A DNA stretch of 5,838 nt from Planctomycetota bacterium (GCA_023150495.1 JAKLKT010000222.1:1-5838), one strand, 5' to 3'. Positions 1-5,832 are shown, counted from the stretch's first letter. Program-made: numbers and translations. Notes: generated from the letters alone by a model not told the origin.

Positions 1-1898
1 CCCGTGTCCGCCGACTCGCCGAGCGCCCTCTTCGCGGCGGCGGCCTCCGCCCGCGCCTCCTCGAGCGCGCCGAGCGCGATGTCCTGGCGCCGGCCGTCCG
101 CGGGCGCCTGCGGTCCGCCGCCCGCAGTCACGCGGTCGCGGAGCATCCGCTCCTCCTCGACCACGAGGAACGACGTGTACGGCGTCACGATCCCGTACCG
201 CGTGCCGAGGCGGCGCACCTCCCCGACCAGCTCGTGCCTCTCGCCCTTCGCGCGGATCTCGCCGAGCAGGTAGCCGACCTGCCGCATCGCCCAGAGCCGC
301 GGGAGGTACTCGCGCTCCTGCGCCTCGGCGAACCGGGCGTCGTACGTGTAGGTGACCTCGCTGCCGCCGAGCCTGCCCGTGAGCGTCACCGCGCACGCGC
401 CGGGCTTCCCGTAGCGGCCGACGACCGACACCTGCTGCCCCTTGAAGAGGTCCTGGAGCCGCGCCGGGTGCACGCTGTGCACCTCCGCGCCGTCCACGCG
501 GAGCGCCACATCCGTGAGCACCGGCGACGCCACCTGGTCGAAGAGCGCGGATGCCTTGATCTCGATGCCCTCCTTCTCCGACACGAAGAGCGCGTTGCCG
601 CGCGTCTTGTCGGCGAGATCCGTGAGGAGCGTCGCGTTCAGCTCGTCGCCCACGCCGAAGGAGAAGATGCGCGCGCCCGCCGCGTTCGCCTTCTCGACGG
701 CGGAGAGGATCGCGGGGGTCTCCACGGGACCCACGGTCGCCTCGCCGTCCGTGAGGAAGAAGACGATCGGCACGCGGCCCTCGGCGCGGTCGAGCTTCAG
801 CGCAGCCACGAGCGCGTCGTGGATCGCGGTGCCGCCCGTCGCCTCGAGGCCCTCCACGAACGCGATCGCCGCCTTCACGTTCTCCGGCGTGGCGTCGACG
901 ACGCCCTCGCGGAAGGGCCTCGGCGCCGTCGCGAACGCGACCACGTTGAACCGGTCCTTCGCGCCGAGCCGGCCGAGCGCGTAGCCGAGCGCGGCCTTCG
1001 CCTGCCGGATCTTCTCGCCGCCGCGCTCCCCCATCGAGCCCGACGTGTCGAGCACGAAGACGATGTCCTTCGACAGCGCCTCGCCCTTCGCCTCGCGATT
1101 CGGCGCGAGGAGCATCAGGAAGTAGCCGTCCTCGCCCGCGGGCTTCGTCGACGCGAGGTGGAAATCCACGTCGCCCCGCCCGAGGCCCCAGAGCACGCGC
1201 AGGTCGCGGTCGCACCGCGACGCCTTCTCCTCGAAGCCCGCGACCACGCGGCCGTCGCCCTGCCGCACGACGTCGAGCGCGTGCGACGGGCTGTAGACCG
1301 TGCCCACGCCCGCTTCCGCGCGCACCTCGACCGAGCCGGACACGCGCGCGAGCCCGCCCCCGAACGCCTCGGCGCGCAGCGGGTAGCAGAGCTCGACGAG
1401 CCCGCCGACCGACGGCAGCAGCTGCTCGTAGCGCAGCGTGACCGTCGTGTCGCCGCGCGCGGGGATCGGGAAGAGCCGCGCCCGGATGAGCCCGCGGCCC
1501 GCGTACTCGAGGAGCCCCGGGTCCTTCTGCCGCTGCACGATGGAGAGGTAGATGTCCCTCGCGCGGCTCGCGTCGAGCAGCTCGCCCGGCACGTCCTTCC
1601 CGCCCATGCTCATCGTGAAGCGCGAGACCGACGCGCCCTCGGGCAGCGGGAAGAGGTAGATCCCCTCGCCCGGCCACGCGTTCGGGTTGTGGAAGACCTG
1701 CGTGATCTCGAAGACCGCGGCCTGGTCCTCGACGGTCGCCTTCACGCGGTGCTCGACGAGCCGCACGGGCCACGGCGGCCGCGGCTCCGGCATGCGCGGC
1801 TCCGGCTCGATGACGAGCCGATCGAGGACGATCCCTTGGGCCAGCGCTTCGCCCGAGGCGAGCGCGAGGAGCAGGAGGAGAGCGCCGCAGTTCCTCAT
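1..1898 (-). CDS. Secreted VIT + von Willebrand factor A domain protein (C-terminus off the window)
   Basis: My translation of the minus strand from ATG at 1898 stays open for 632 codons and runs off base 1, so the stop is not seen. Residues 1-20 form a signal peptide (hydrophobic Leu/Ala core, cleavage likely after ALA-20), so the protein is exported. Residues about 44-161 match a VIT domain: a 'HNP' turn, then 'YLFPLPEGA' at 81-89, 'SRARDIY' at 111-117, and a closing beta-rich 'TLRYEQLLP'. Residues about 278-455 are a vWA domain with a complete metal-ion-dependent adhesion site: DTSGS at 284-288, Thr357 in TGGT, and Asp384 in LTDGE. The bacterial VIT/vWA signature YGIVTPYTSFLV is at 568-579. 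Residues 606 onward are Ala/Glu/Arg-rich and probably coiled coil. VIT/vWA proteins resemble inter-alpha-trypsin inhibitor heavy chains; the vWA site binds a divalent cation and a partner protein. The partner here is unknown. GTG at 1901 is an alternative in-frame start. No clear Shine-Dalgarno site is visible. Confidence 0.93.
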   Translation of the reverse strand, partial: MRNCGALLLLLALASGEALAQGIVLDRLVIEPEPRMPEPRPPWPVRLVEHRVKATVEDQAAVFEITQVFHNPNAWPGEGIYLFPLPEGASVSRFTMSMGGKDVPGELLDASRARDIYLSIVQRQKDPGLLEYAGRGLIRARLFPIPARGDTTVTLRYEQLLPSVGGLVELCYPLRAEAFGGGLARVSGSVEVRAEAGVGTVYSPSHALDVVRQGDGRVVAGFEEKASRCDRDLRVLWGLGRGDVDFHLASTKPAGEDGYFLMLLAPNREAKGEALSKDIVFVLDTSGSMGERGGEKIRQAKAALGYALGRLGAKDRFNVVAFATAPRPFREGVVDATPENVKAAIAFVEGLEATGGTAIHDALVAALKLDRAEGRVPIVFFLTDGEATVGPVETPAILSAVEKANAAGARIFSFGVGDELNATLLTDLADKTRGNALFVSEKEGIEIKASALFDQVASPVLTDVALRVDGAEVHSVHPARLQDLFKGQQVSVVGRYGKPGACAVTLTGRLGGSEVTYTYDARFAEAQEREYLPRLWAMRQVGYLLGEIRAKGERHELVGEVRRLGTRYGIVTPYTSFLVVEEERMLRDRVTAGGGPQAPADGRRQDIALGALEEARAEAAAAKRALGESADT

Positions 1899-1983
1899 CA
1901 CACCATTCTGACGCGATTTCCCGGCCGCGGTTCCCGAACGCGCGGGCGGCTCTTTTCTTGGGTGGAGGGGGGCCGGGGGGAGG
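1899..1983 (-). other. 85-bp gap before the VIT/vWA gene: C-rich transcript segment plus stem-loop
   Basis: This gap separates the second cysteine-cluster gene from the VIT/vWA gene. Just past the stop codon, the minus-strand transcript is strongly C-rich and G-poor (complement of 1960-1983). Next comes a hairpin at 1925-1945: a 5-bp outer stem (CCGCG/CGCGG), one bulged C, then GTTC/GAAC. No T-run follows on the minus strand, so this is not a classical intrinsic terminator. The C-rich stretch could be a Rho-loading site, and a CAGAAT hexamer at 1910-1905 could be a -10 element. The VIT/vWA gene may therefore be transcribed partly on its own. All functional readings are inference. Confidence 0.35.
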
Positions 1984-2382
1984 TCAGCGGGCGTGCCCGT
2001 GGAGGGGGCGGTAGTCGTAGGGGATCCCGTGCCGCTCGTGGAGCCGCCGGATCTCCCGGTGGTGCCTCTCGGTCAGCGCGGCGGCGGCCGCCTCGTCCGA
2101 GCAGAAGTAGGTCCGGCAGGCGAGCGCCCGACCCTCCCGGTTTCCGCAGAGGCCTCCCCGGAGCCACGGACAGACCCCTTCCTCCCCTGCCCCCGGAGCC
2201 CCCCCGCACCTCACCATCTCGTCGTACTCGAGCCTCGTCACGAAGAGCACGTGCCCCGCCTCGCGGAAGCGGCAGCACCGGCCCGACAGCTCGCACCGGA
2301 GCGCCGGGTTCCCGCGCGCCTCCTCGTCCGCCTTCCCGTAGATCCGGCGAAGCTCGGCTAGGGCTTCGACATGAGCTTCCAC
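1984..2382 (-). CDS. Second cysteine-cluster protein, diverged YkgJ-like (putative Zn/Fe binding)
   Basis: A 132-residue protein read from GTG at 2382. This start is chosen because AAGGGAG lies 4 nt upstream (2393-2387) and because the family-like sequence begins only about residue 28; the frame is open further upstream, but that part reads as Arg/Pro-rich out-of-phase translation. Cysteines are Cys30, Cys36-Cys37 (C-x5-CC), Cys59, Cys71 in CPWL, Cys79, Cys89 in ACRTYFC, and Cys94. The spacing of the CC pair followed by C-P-W/F-L and C-R-x-Y/F resembles the YkgJ/CxxCxxCC family (PF03692), described as a putative zinc- or iron-chelating domain. The first cluster lacks the canonical C-x2-C-x2-CC form. 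The C-terminus (HHREIRRLHERHGIPYDY) is helical and basic. No signal peptide is visible, so it is probably cytoplasmic. It starts 25 nt inside the preceding cysteine-cluster gene in another frame, implying co-transcription and coupled translation. The biochemical role is unknown. Confidence 0.85.
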   Translation of the reverse strand: MEAHVEALAELRRIYGKADEEARGNPALRCELSGRCCRFREAGHVLFVTRLEYDEMVRCGGAPGAGEEGVCPWLRGGLCGNREGRALACRTYFCSDEAAAAALTERHHREIRRLHERHGIPYDYRPLHGHAR

Positions 2383-2795
2383 AGCTCTCCCTTCGGCGTG
2401 TCGCGGTCGAGCGCGCGGTCGATCTCCTCCTTCGCGTAGAGCGGCCCCGTCCCGGCGCCGGGGCAGGCCTCCGCGATCTCGTCCCAGCTCGCGGGGGTCT
2501 CGACGATGCGCGGCCAGAACGGGAACGTGAGGCACTGGCGCGGCTTCACCGGGTGGATCGCGCAGCGCTTGTCCTCGGTGAGGAAGATGCAGTCGCCGTC
2601 CGGCTTGTCGACGAGCGCGAAGAGGCGGCCGACGAGGCGCACGTAGCGCTTCGCGAACGCCTCGGGCTCGAGCCCGAGGTGCCGGGCGATCGACTGCCGG
2701 TCGTCGGGCGACAGCCACACGTAGCCCTCCTGGCCCGTGCAGCAGTGCGAGCACTGCGTGCACCGGAACCGGAGGCCCTGCCCGTACCAGCTCAC
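2358..2795 (-). CDS. YkgJ-family CxxCxxCC cysteine-cluster protein (putative Zn/Fe chelating)
   Basis: A 145-residue protein starting at GTG 2795 and ending in TAG at 2360-2358. The only other in-frame ATG is at codon 142. GGGAGG (2809-2804) lies 8 nt upstream of the GTG, and the start overlaps the TPR gene's stop as GTGA, a classic translational-coupling arrangement. The canonical cluster is C12-TQ-C15-SH-C18-C19. It is followed by Cys69 in DGDCIFL, Cys78 in RCAIHPVKPRQC, Cys88 before LTFPFWP, and Cys111. This matches the YkgJ/PF03692 layout, including the 'C-x-I-[HY]-x3-P-x2-C-x3-P[FW]' segment. The family is annotated as putative zinc/iron chelating; it includes the flagellin lysine methylase FliB, but most members have no proven reaction. 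No signal peptide or membrane segment is seen. Eight cysteines could hold one or two metal ions or an Fe-S cluster; the sequence cannot say which. Confidence 0.92.
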   Translation of the reverse strand: MSWYGQGLRFRCTQCSHCCTGQEGYVWLSPDDRQSIARHLGLEPEAFAKRYVRLVGRLFALVDKPDGDCIFLTEDKRCAIHPVKPRQCLTFPFWPRIVETPASWDEIAEACPGAGTGPLYAKEEIDRALDRDTPKGELWKLMSKP

Positions 2796-4345
2796 GCCTT
2801 CCGCCTCCCGAAGAGGAGGAAGAGCGCCGCCCCGCCCGCGAAGAGGACCGCGCACGCGGCGGCGGCGACGAGCGGCCAGGGGCTCCCGGTGCGGGGGGGC
2901 TCCGGGGGCCGCGGGGGCGCGGGCGCGTCCGTGGGCTCGAAGGGGACGAAGGGGTCGCGGGACTCCGACGCCTTCTCGACCCACGCCGGCGGGCGGGAGG
3001 CCTCGAGACCCGCGAGCGGGTCGGGCTCGAGGAACCCCGCGGGCTCCGCCCCGACGCCGAGGTCGCCGAGATCCGCGACGCCGCCGCAGATCTTCAGGAC
3101 CGTCGGGCTCTCGTCCGCGACGTAGTAGCGCGCCTGCGCGTCGTAGAGCGCCTGCGTCGCGGCCTTCGTGCGCACCTCGATCTCCTCGCGCGTGCCCGTG
3201 GTGCGCGGCGCGATCTGCACGAGCTTCTGGTACGGGGGCTGGCAGCGCGGCTGCAGGGCCCGCGCGCGCTCGAGGTAGAGCCAGGCGAGGTCGTACTGCC
3301 CGTGCGCGGAGGCGAAGTCGCCGAACCAGAGGCTGAAGTTGTAGTCGTCGCCGAACAGATGGCGGTACTCGAGGAAGAGGCGCCACGCGAGGCGGATGTC
3401 GCCGTCGCGCTCGAGGAGGGTGCCGTGGATGACGGCCGCCCGCAGCCAGGCGTTGCCGTTGAAGAGCGCCTTCACGCCGGCCGGGCCGCCCGACAGCTCG
3501 CGCCCCCGCCCGTAGTGGTAGAGCGCCTCCTTGAGCCGGTTCTGGTAGCCGAGGACGAGGCCGAGGTTCTTGTGGTGCGCCGGGTCGTCCGGGTCCGTCG
3601 CGATCTGCTCCTTCAGGACCTTCTCGGCGAGCGGGTACTGGTGGTCCAGCTCGTACGCGCCCGCCTTGTTCGTGAGGAGCATCCGGCGGAGGTGCGGCTG
3701 GCGCGTCCACTTGAGCCCCTGGTCCCACGCCTCGTGGGCGGCCTCGAACTGGTCCTGGAGGTAGTACCCGTGGCCGACATCGAGGTAGCAGAGCGCGAGG
3801 TGGTCGCCGCAGAGCTCGGGCAGGAAGTTGCGCCGCACGAGCTCCTTGAAGTCCTCGATCGCGCCCGTCGCGCCGTGCCTCGCCTTCTGGTACTCGCGCC
3901 CCGCGAACTTCATCGCCGCGTTGGCGAAGAGGAGCCGGTCGCGGTCGACCTGCCCGCGGCGCACCATCGCGGCCTCGGCGAGCGAGAAGTCGCGGTGCGC
4001 GTCGACCCTGTAGGCCTCGATCCGCGCCGTGGCCTCGACCTGCGTCCTCCGGTGCGTCTCGTCGTCCATGCCGCCCGCCCGGGCGCGGGCGAGGTACATC
4101 TCGACCTCGCTCCGGTAGTAGAACGCGCGCTTGCAGCGGTTCTCGCCGCGCTCGAAGTAGGCCTCCCACCGGTCGGGATGGGCGAGCGCGACCTGCCCGA
4201 GCCTCTCGTACTGGGCGTCGAACCGCTCGCCGACGGGGCGCGACTCGTCGGCGAGAAGCCGCCGGGCGTCGGCGAGGAGCCGCTCGTACTCCTGCGCGTG
4301 CGCCGCGGTCGCGACAAGGCAGAGGAGCACGAGACGCCGGGTCAT
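2792..4345 (-). CDS. Exported TPR-repeat protein with C-terminal membrane anchor
   Basis: A 517-residue protein from ATG 4345 to TGA 2794-2792. Residues 1-17 form a signal peptide (MTRR, hydrophobic stretch, AHA cleavage before Gln18). The body is alpha-helical with TPR-like repeats, clearest at about 181-213, 222-253, 257-285 and 330-362 (for example 'HHKNLGLVLGYQNRLKEALYHY', which shows the A/G/L/Y periodicity). A Pro-rich linker spans about 460-490. A single hydrophobic segment at about 491-513 ends in RRKA. The repeat region should therefore lie outside the cytoplasm, tethered by one C-terminal helix. The hydrophobic helix plus Arg/Lys tail also resembles C-terminal sorting tails of the MYXO-CTERM type, but I see no defining motif. 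TPRs bind other proteins; the partner is unknown. It is first in the minus-strand unit and coupled to the YkgJ gene by a 4-nt overlap. There is no evident Shine-Dalgarno site before the ATG. Confidence 0.9.
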   Translation of the reverse strand: MTRRLVLLCLVATAAHAQEYERLLADARRLLADESRPVGERFDAQYERLGQVALAHPDRWEAYFERGENRCKRAFYYRSEVEMYLARARAGGMDDETHRRTQVEATARIEAYRVDAHRDFSLAEAAMVRRGQVDRDRLLFANAAMKFAGREYQKARHGATGAIEDFKELVRRNFLPELCGDHLALCYLDVGHGYYLQDQFEAAHEAWDQGLKWTRQPHLRRMLLTNKAGAYELDHQYPLAEKVLKEQIATDPDDPAHHKNLGLVLGYQNRLKEALYHYGRGRELSGGPAGVKALFNGNAWLRAAVIHGTLLERDGDIRLAWRLFLEYRHLFGDDYNFSLWFGDFASAHGQYDLAWLYLERARALQPRCQPPYQKLVQIAPRTTGTREEIEVRTKAATQALYDAQARYYVADESPTVLKICGGVADLGDLGVGAEPAGFLEPDPLAGLEASRPPAWVEKASESRDPFVPFEPTDAPAPPRPPEPPRTGSPWPLVAAAACAVLFAGGAALFLLFGRRKA

Positions 4346-4356
4346 CGGGGCTCGGG

Positions 4357-4362
4357 ATTGTA
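4357..4362 (-). promoter_or_regulatory. Candidate -10 element for the TPR/YkgJ/VIT-vWA unit
   Basis: The minus strand reads TTTACAAT, giving TACAAT (5 of 6 to TATAAT), with 11 nt between it and the ATG at 4345. Transcription would begin about 5 nt before the start codon, which fits the absence of a Shine-Dalgarno site. No good -35 hexamer is present at the usual distance, so this is a weak call. It is one of the few AT-rich spots in the control region. Confidence 0.35.
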
Positions 4363-4406
4363 AACCTAGGCGCCGCTGGCTCTTACGCGCGGGGCCCGAA
4401 AGAAAG

Positions 4407-4432
4407 CGCGGGCGACCGGGCGGTCGCCCGCG
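4407..4432. repeat. 26-bp palindrome (12-bp perfect arms, 2-bp centre) in the divergent promoter region
   Basis: The arms CGCGGGCGACCG and CGGTCGCCCGCG are exact reverse complements separated by GG. The site lies between the two divergent units, 61 bp upstream of the TPR start and 180 bp upstream of the kinase start. As DNA it could be an operator for a dimeric regulator. As RNA, in the minus direction, the stem is followed by CTTTCTTTC, a moderately U-rich run, so it could act as a terminator or attenuator for a transcript entering from the right. The sequence cannot decide between these. Confidence 0.6.
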
Positions 4433-4475
4433 GAGGGAACTAGCCAGACACCCGTGTTCGATCTAGGGCATTTTT

Positions 4476-4487
4476 GAAGGAAGGAAG
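4476..4487 (+). promoter_or_regulatory. Purine-rich ribosome-binding site, (GAAG)x3, before a short leader ORF
   Basis: Three tandem GAAG units directly abut an ATG at 4488, giving AAGGA with a 6-nt spacer. This is the strongest Shine-Dalgarno-like sequence in the control region, yet it sits about 130 nt upstream of the kinase start and not in front of it. It follows a TTTTT run at 4471-4475. It could serve the 27-codon ORF, or be a chance tract. Confidence 0.4.
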
Positions 4488-4571
4488 ATGTGGGCTACGA
4501 GCATCTGGCCGATGCTCCCATTCTCCGCCCGCGGGACGACCGTGCAGCGTCTTTTTCCCGCCCCGGCGTAA
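4488..4571 (+). CDS. Possible 27-aa leader peptide upstream of the kinase
   Basis: ATG at 4488 through TAA at 4569-4571 encodes MWATSIWPMLPFSARGTTVQ followed by RLFPAPA. It has a good ribosome-binding site immediately upstream (GAAG repeats) and ends 41 nt before the kinase ATG. The RNA includes a 7-bp hairpin, GAGCATC/GATGCTC, at 4499-4517. It ends near a T-run at 4552-4556 that follows a short GACG/CGTC stem. This arrangement could regulate the kinase by translation-dependent folding or attenuation. The peptide resembles nothing I recognise and has no run of one regulatory codon, though it has two Trp and four Pro. A chance ORF is quite possible at this length. Confidence 0.3.
   Translation: MWATSIWPMLPFSARGTTVQRLFPAPA
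4499..4517 (+). other. 7-bp stem-loop in the kinase leader
   Basis: GAGCATC and GATGCTC pair perfectly around a 5-nt TGGCC loop. The hairpin lies within the possible 27-codon leader ORF, starting 11 nt after its ATG. It could fold in the RNA near the ribosome-binding region or be a small inverted-repeat protein site. No U-run follows directly, so it is not a terminator. Confidence 0.45.
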
Positions 4572-4591
4572 CTTCCGCCCCATCAACCTGT

Positions 4592-4597
4592 TAGGAT
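4592..4597 (+). promoter_or_regulatory. Candidate -10 element close to the kinase start
   Basis: TAGGAT (4 of 6 to TATAAT) lies 15 nt before the kinase ATG at 4613, implying a leader of roughly 9 nt if used. No convincing -35 is visible. The hexamer includes the in-frame TAG that bounds the kinase start. It is offered because the kinase lacks any Shine-Dalgarno site, which suits a short-leader transcript. Low certainty. Confidence 0.25.
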
Positions 4598-4612
4598 GCC
4601 CGCGACCCGCAG

Positions 4613-5776
4613 ATGGCCACCAAGAGGGACATCGAGCTCGCCTCGCTGCTCTTCCGGAGCGGCATCCTCAACCAGGAGGAGATCCAGACCGTGCTCGCGC
4701 AGCAGGGCAAGCTGCTGACGCAGGGCAAGGTCGTGTCCCTCGTCGACCTGCTCGTCGAGAAGGGCCTCATCCCCGCGGACGCAGCGCCCACGTTCACGGA
4801 CGAGCCGCTGGAGCGGCTGCAGCCGCTGCCGGACTACGAGCTCCGGGAGTTCGTCGGCGACGGCGCGTCGGCCCGCGTCTACCGCGGCATGCACAAGCCG
4901 ACGGGCCGGGATGTCGCGGTGAAGGTGCTCCACCCCGAGCAGGAGCTGATGGTGAAGGCGCTGAAGCGCTTCCTCCGGGAGGCGCAGCTCCTCTGCAAGC
5001 TCACGCACGGGAACATCGTGAAGGGGTACGAGGTCCGGAAGGTGAACGGCTTCCGCTACGTCGCGATGGAGTGGGTGGACGGCGGGACCGTGCTCGAGGA
5101 GATCGACCGGCGCGGCCGGCTCGACGGCCCGAACGCGCTGCACATCACGCGGCAGATCGCGAGCGCGCTCCAGTACCTCCACGAGAACGGGATCATCCAC
5201 CGGGACATCAAGCCCGGGAACGTTCTCATCGACACGAAGTGGAACGCGAAGCTCATCGACCTCGGCCTCTGCCTCCTCGTCGGCCAGGCGCGCGAGGAGG
5301 CGGAGGGCACGACGGTCGGCACGGTCGGCTACATCTCGCCCGAGCAGGCGAAGGGGACCGAGGTGGACGAGCGGAGCGACATCTACTCGCTCGGCGTGAC
5401 GCTCTACCACATGGTGGTCGGCGAGGTCCCCTTCTCGGGCGACGACGACTTCGAGGTGATGAGCAAGCAGATCATGCAGTCGCTCAAGTCGGACAAGCTG
5501 AAGTCGCTGAACATCTCCCCGCACGTCCACTACGCGATCCAGAAGATGATGGCGAAGGAGAAGGAAATCCGCTACCAGCGGATGAAGGACATCGTCACGG
5601 ACCTCGACGCGTACCTGAAGTCGACGGGCTACGAGCCGATCCCGTTCGCGCGGCCGGCGCGCGACACCGCGCGCGCGGAGACGCGCACGCCGAGCGGCCG
5701 CACGGCGCCCGCGCCGAAGCCGCTCGAGAAAAAGCCCGAGGCGCCGATCAGCAAGCGCCGCCGCCGGTTCCGGTAG
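4613..5776 (+). CDS. Hanks-type serine/threonine protein kinase, soluble, with N-terminal helical domain
   Basis: A 387-residue protein. ATG 4613 is the start because an in-frame TAG lies 21 nt upstream with no start codon between; no Shine-Dalgarno site precedes it. Residues about 5-58 are a small helical domain ('LLFRSGILNQEEIQTVLAQQ', then 'LVDLLVEKGLI') resembling the MshEN/GspE-N type of domain seen in secretion ATPases. The kinase domain spans about 75-336 and all key residues are present: glycine loop GDGASARVY at 82-90, Lys104 in VAVK, Glu123, catalytic HRDIKPGN at 196-203 (Asp198, Lys200, Asn203), DLG at 216-218 in place of DFG, SPE at 242-244 in place of APE, Asp256, and Arg320. It should therefore be active, transferring phosphate from ATP to Ser/Thr. 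No transmembrane segment or PASTA repeats are present, so it is probably cytoplasmic. The tail (345-387) is Pro/Ala/Lys-rich, disordered, and ends in a basic KRRRRFR. Substrates are unknown; the divergent unit is a candidate by proximity only. Confidence 0.95.
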   Translation: MATKRDIELASLLFRSGILNQEEIQTVLAQQGKLLTQGKVVSLVDLLVEKGLIPADAAPTFTDEPLERLQPLPDYELREFVGDGASARVYRGMHKPTGRDVAVKVLHPEQELMVKALKRFLREAQLLCKLTHGNIVKGYEVRKVNGFRYVAMEWVDGGTVLEEIDRRGRLDGPNALHITRQIASALQYLHENGIIHRDIKPGNVLIDTKWNAKLIDLGLCLLVGQAREEAEGTTVGTVGYISPEQAKGTEVDERSDIYSLGVTLYHMVVGEVPFSGDDDFEVMSKQIMQSLKSDKLKSLNISPHVHYAIQKMMAKEKEIRYQRMKDIVTDLDAYLKSTGYEPIPFARPARDTARAETRTPSGRTAPAPKPLEKKPEAPISKRRRRFR

Positions 5777-5796
5777 CCCCGCGAGGGAGGGGATGG

Positions 5797-5832
5797 GGCG
5801 CGGGGAAGGGGACCGCGCCGCGGTGACACCGC
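5797..5832 (+). other. GC-rich stem-loops downstream of the kinase
   Basis: Two hairpins follow the kinase stop. GGCGCGG/CCGCGCC at 5797-5819 has a 9-nt purine loop. GCGGT/ACCGC at 5820-5832 has a 3-nt loop. Neither is followed by a T-run before the window ends, so they are not classical intrinsic terminators. They may stabilise the 3' end, or simply reflect the high GC content. No gene is seen in 5777-5838. Confidence 0.35.

Noticed and set aside
1898..2296. A 132-codon minus-strand ORF whose stop touches the VIT/vWA start
   Set aside because: It overlaps the second cysteine-cluster gene in another frame, is Arg/Gly/Pro-rich, and shows none of the cysteine motif.
2383..2763. N-terminal extension of the second cysteine-cluster gene from ATG 2763
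   Set aside because: The extra 127 residues are an out-of-phase reading of the first YkgJ gene and are Arg-rich without structure. GTG 2382 has a suitable ribosome-binding site.
234..3125. A 963-codon open frame on the plus strand across three minus-strand genes
   Set aside because: It is Arg/Ala/Glu/Pro/Val-rich without any domain, and it lies antisense to genes with clear motifs (vWA, CxxCxxCC). Long antisense frames are expected at this GC content. The true VIT/vWA frame runs off the window edge.
2358..4169. A 603-codon minus-strand frame ending in the YkgJ protein, as a possible fusion
   Set aside because: Only the last 145 residues are protein-like. The earlier part is out of phase with the TPR gene and is Arg/Pro/Ala low-complexity. 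The GTG at 2795 with GGGAGG upstream is the real start.
3302..4363. A 353-codon plus-strand ORF antisense to the TPR gene
   Set aside because: It is Val/Glu/Arg/Leu-rich without a recognisable domain, and the opposite strand encodes a complete protein with signal peptide, TPRs and membrane helix.
4583..5530. A 315-codon minus-strand ORF antisense to the kinase
   Set aside because: Leu/Val/Arg/Asp-rich shadow of the kinase codons, with no domain.
4474..5826. A 450-codon plus-strand ORF from TTG, overlapping the kinase
   Set aside because: It is a shifted reading of the kinase gene, Arg/Ala/Gly-rich. The kinase frame carries every catalytic motif.
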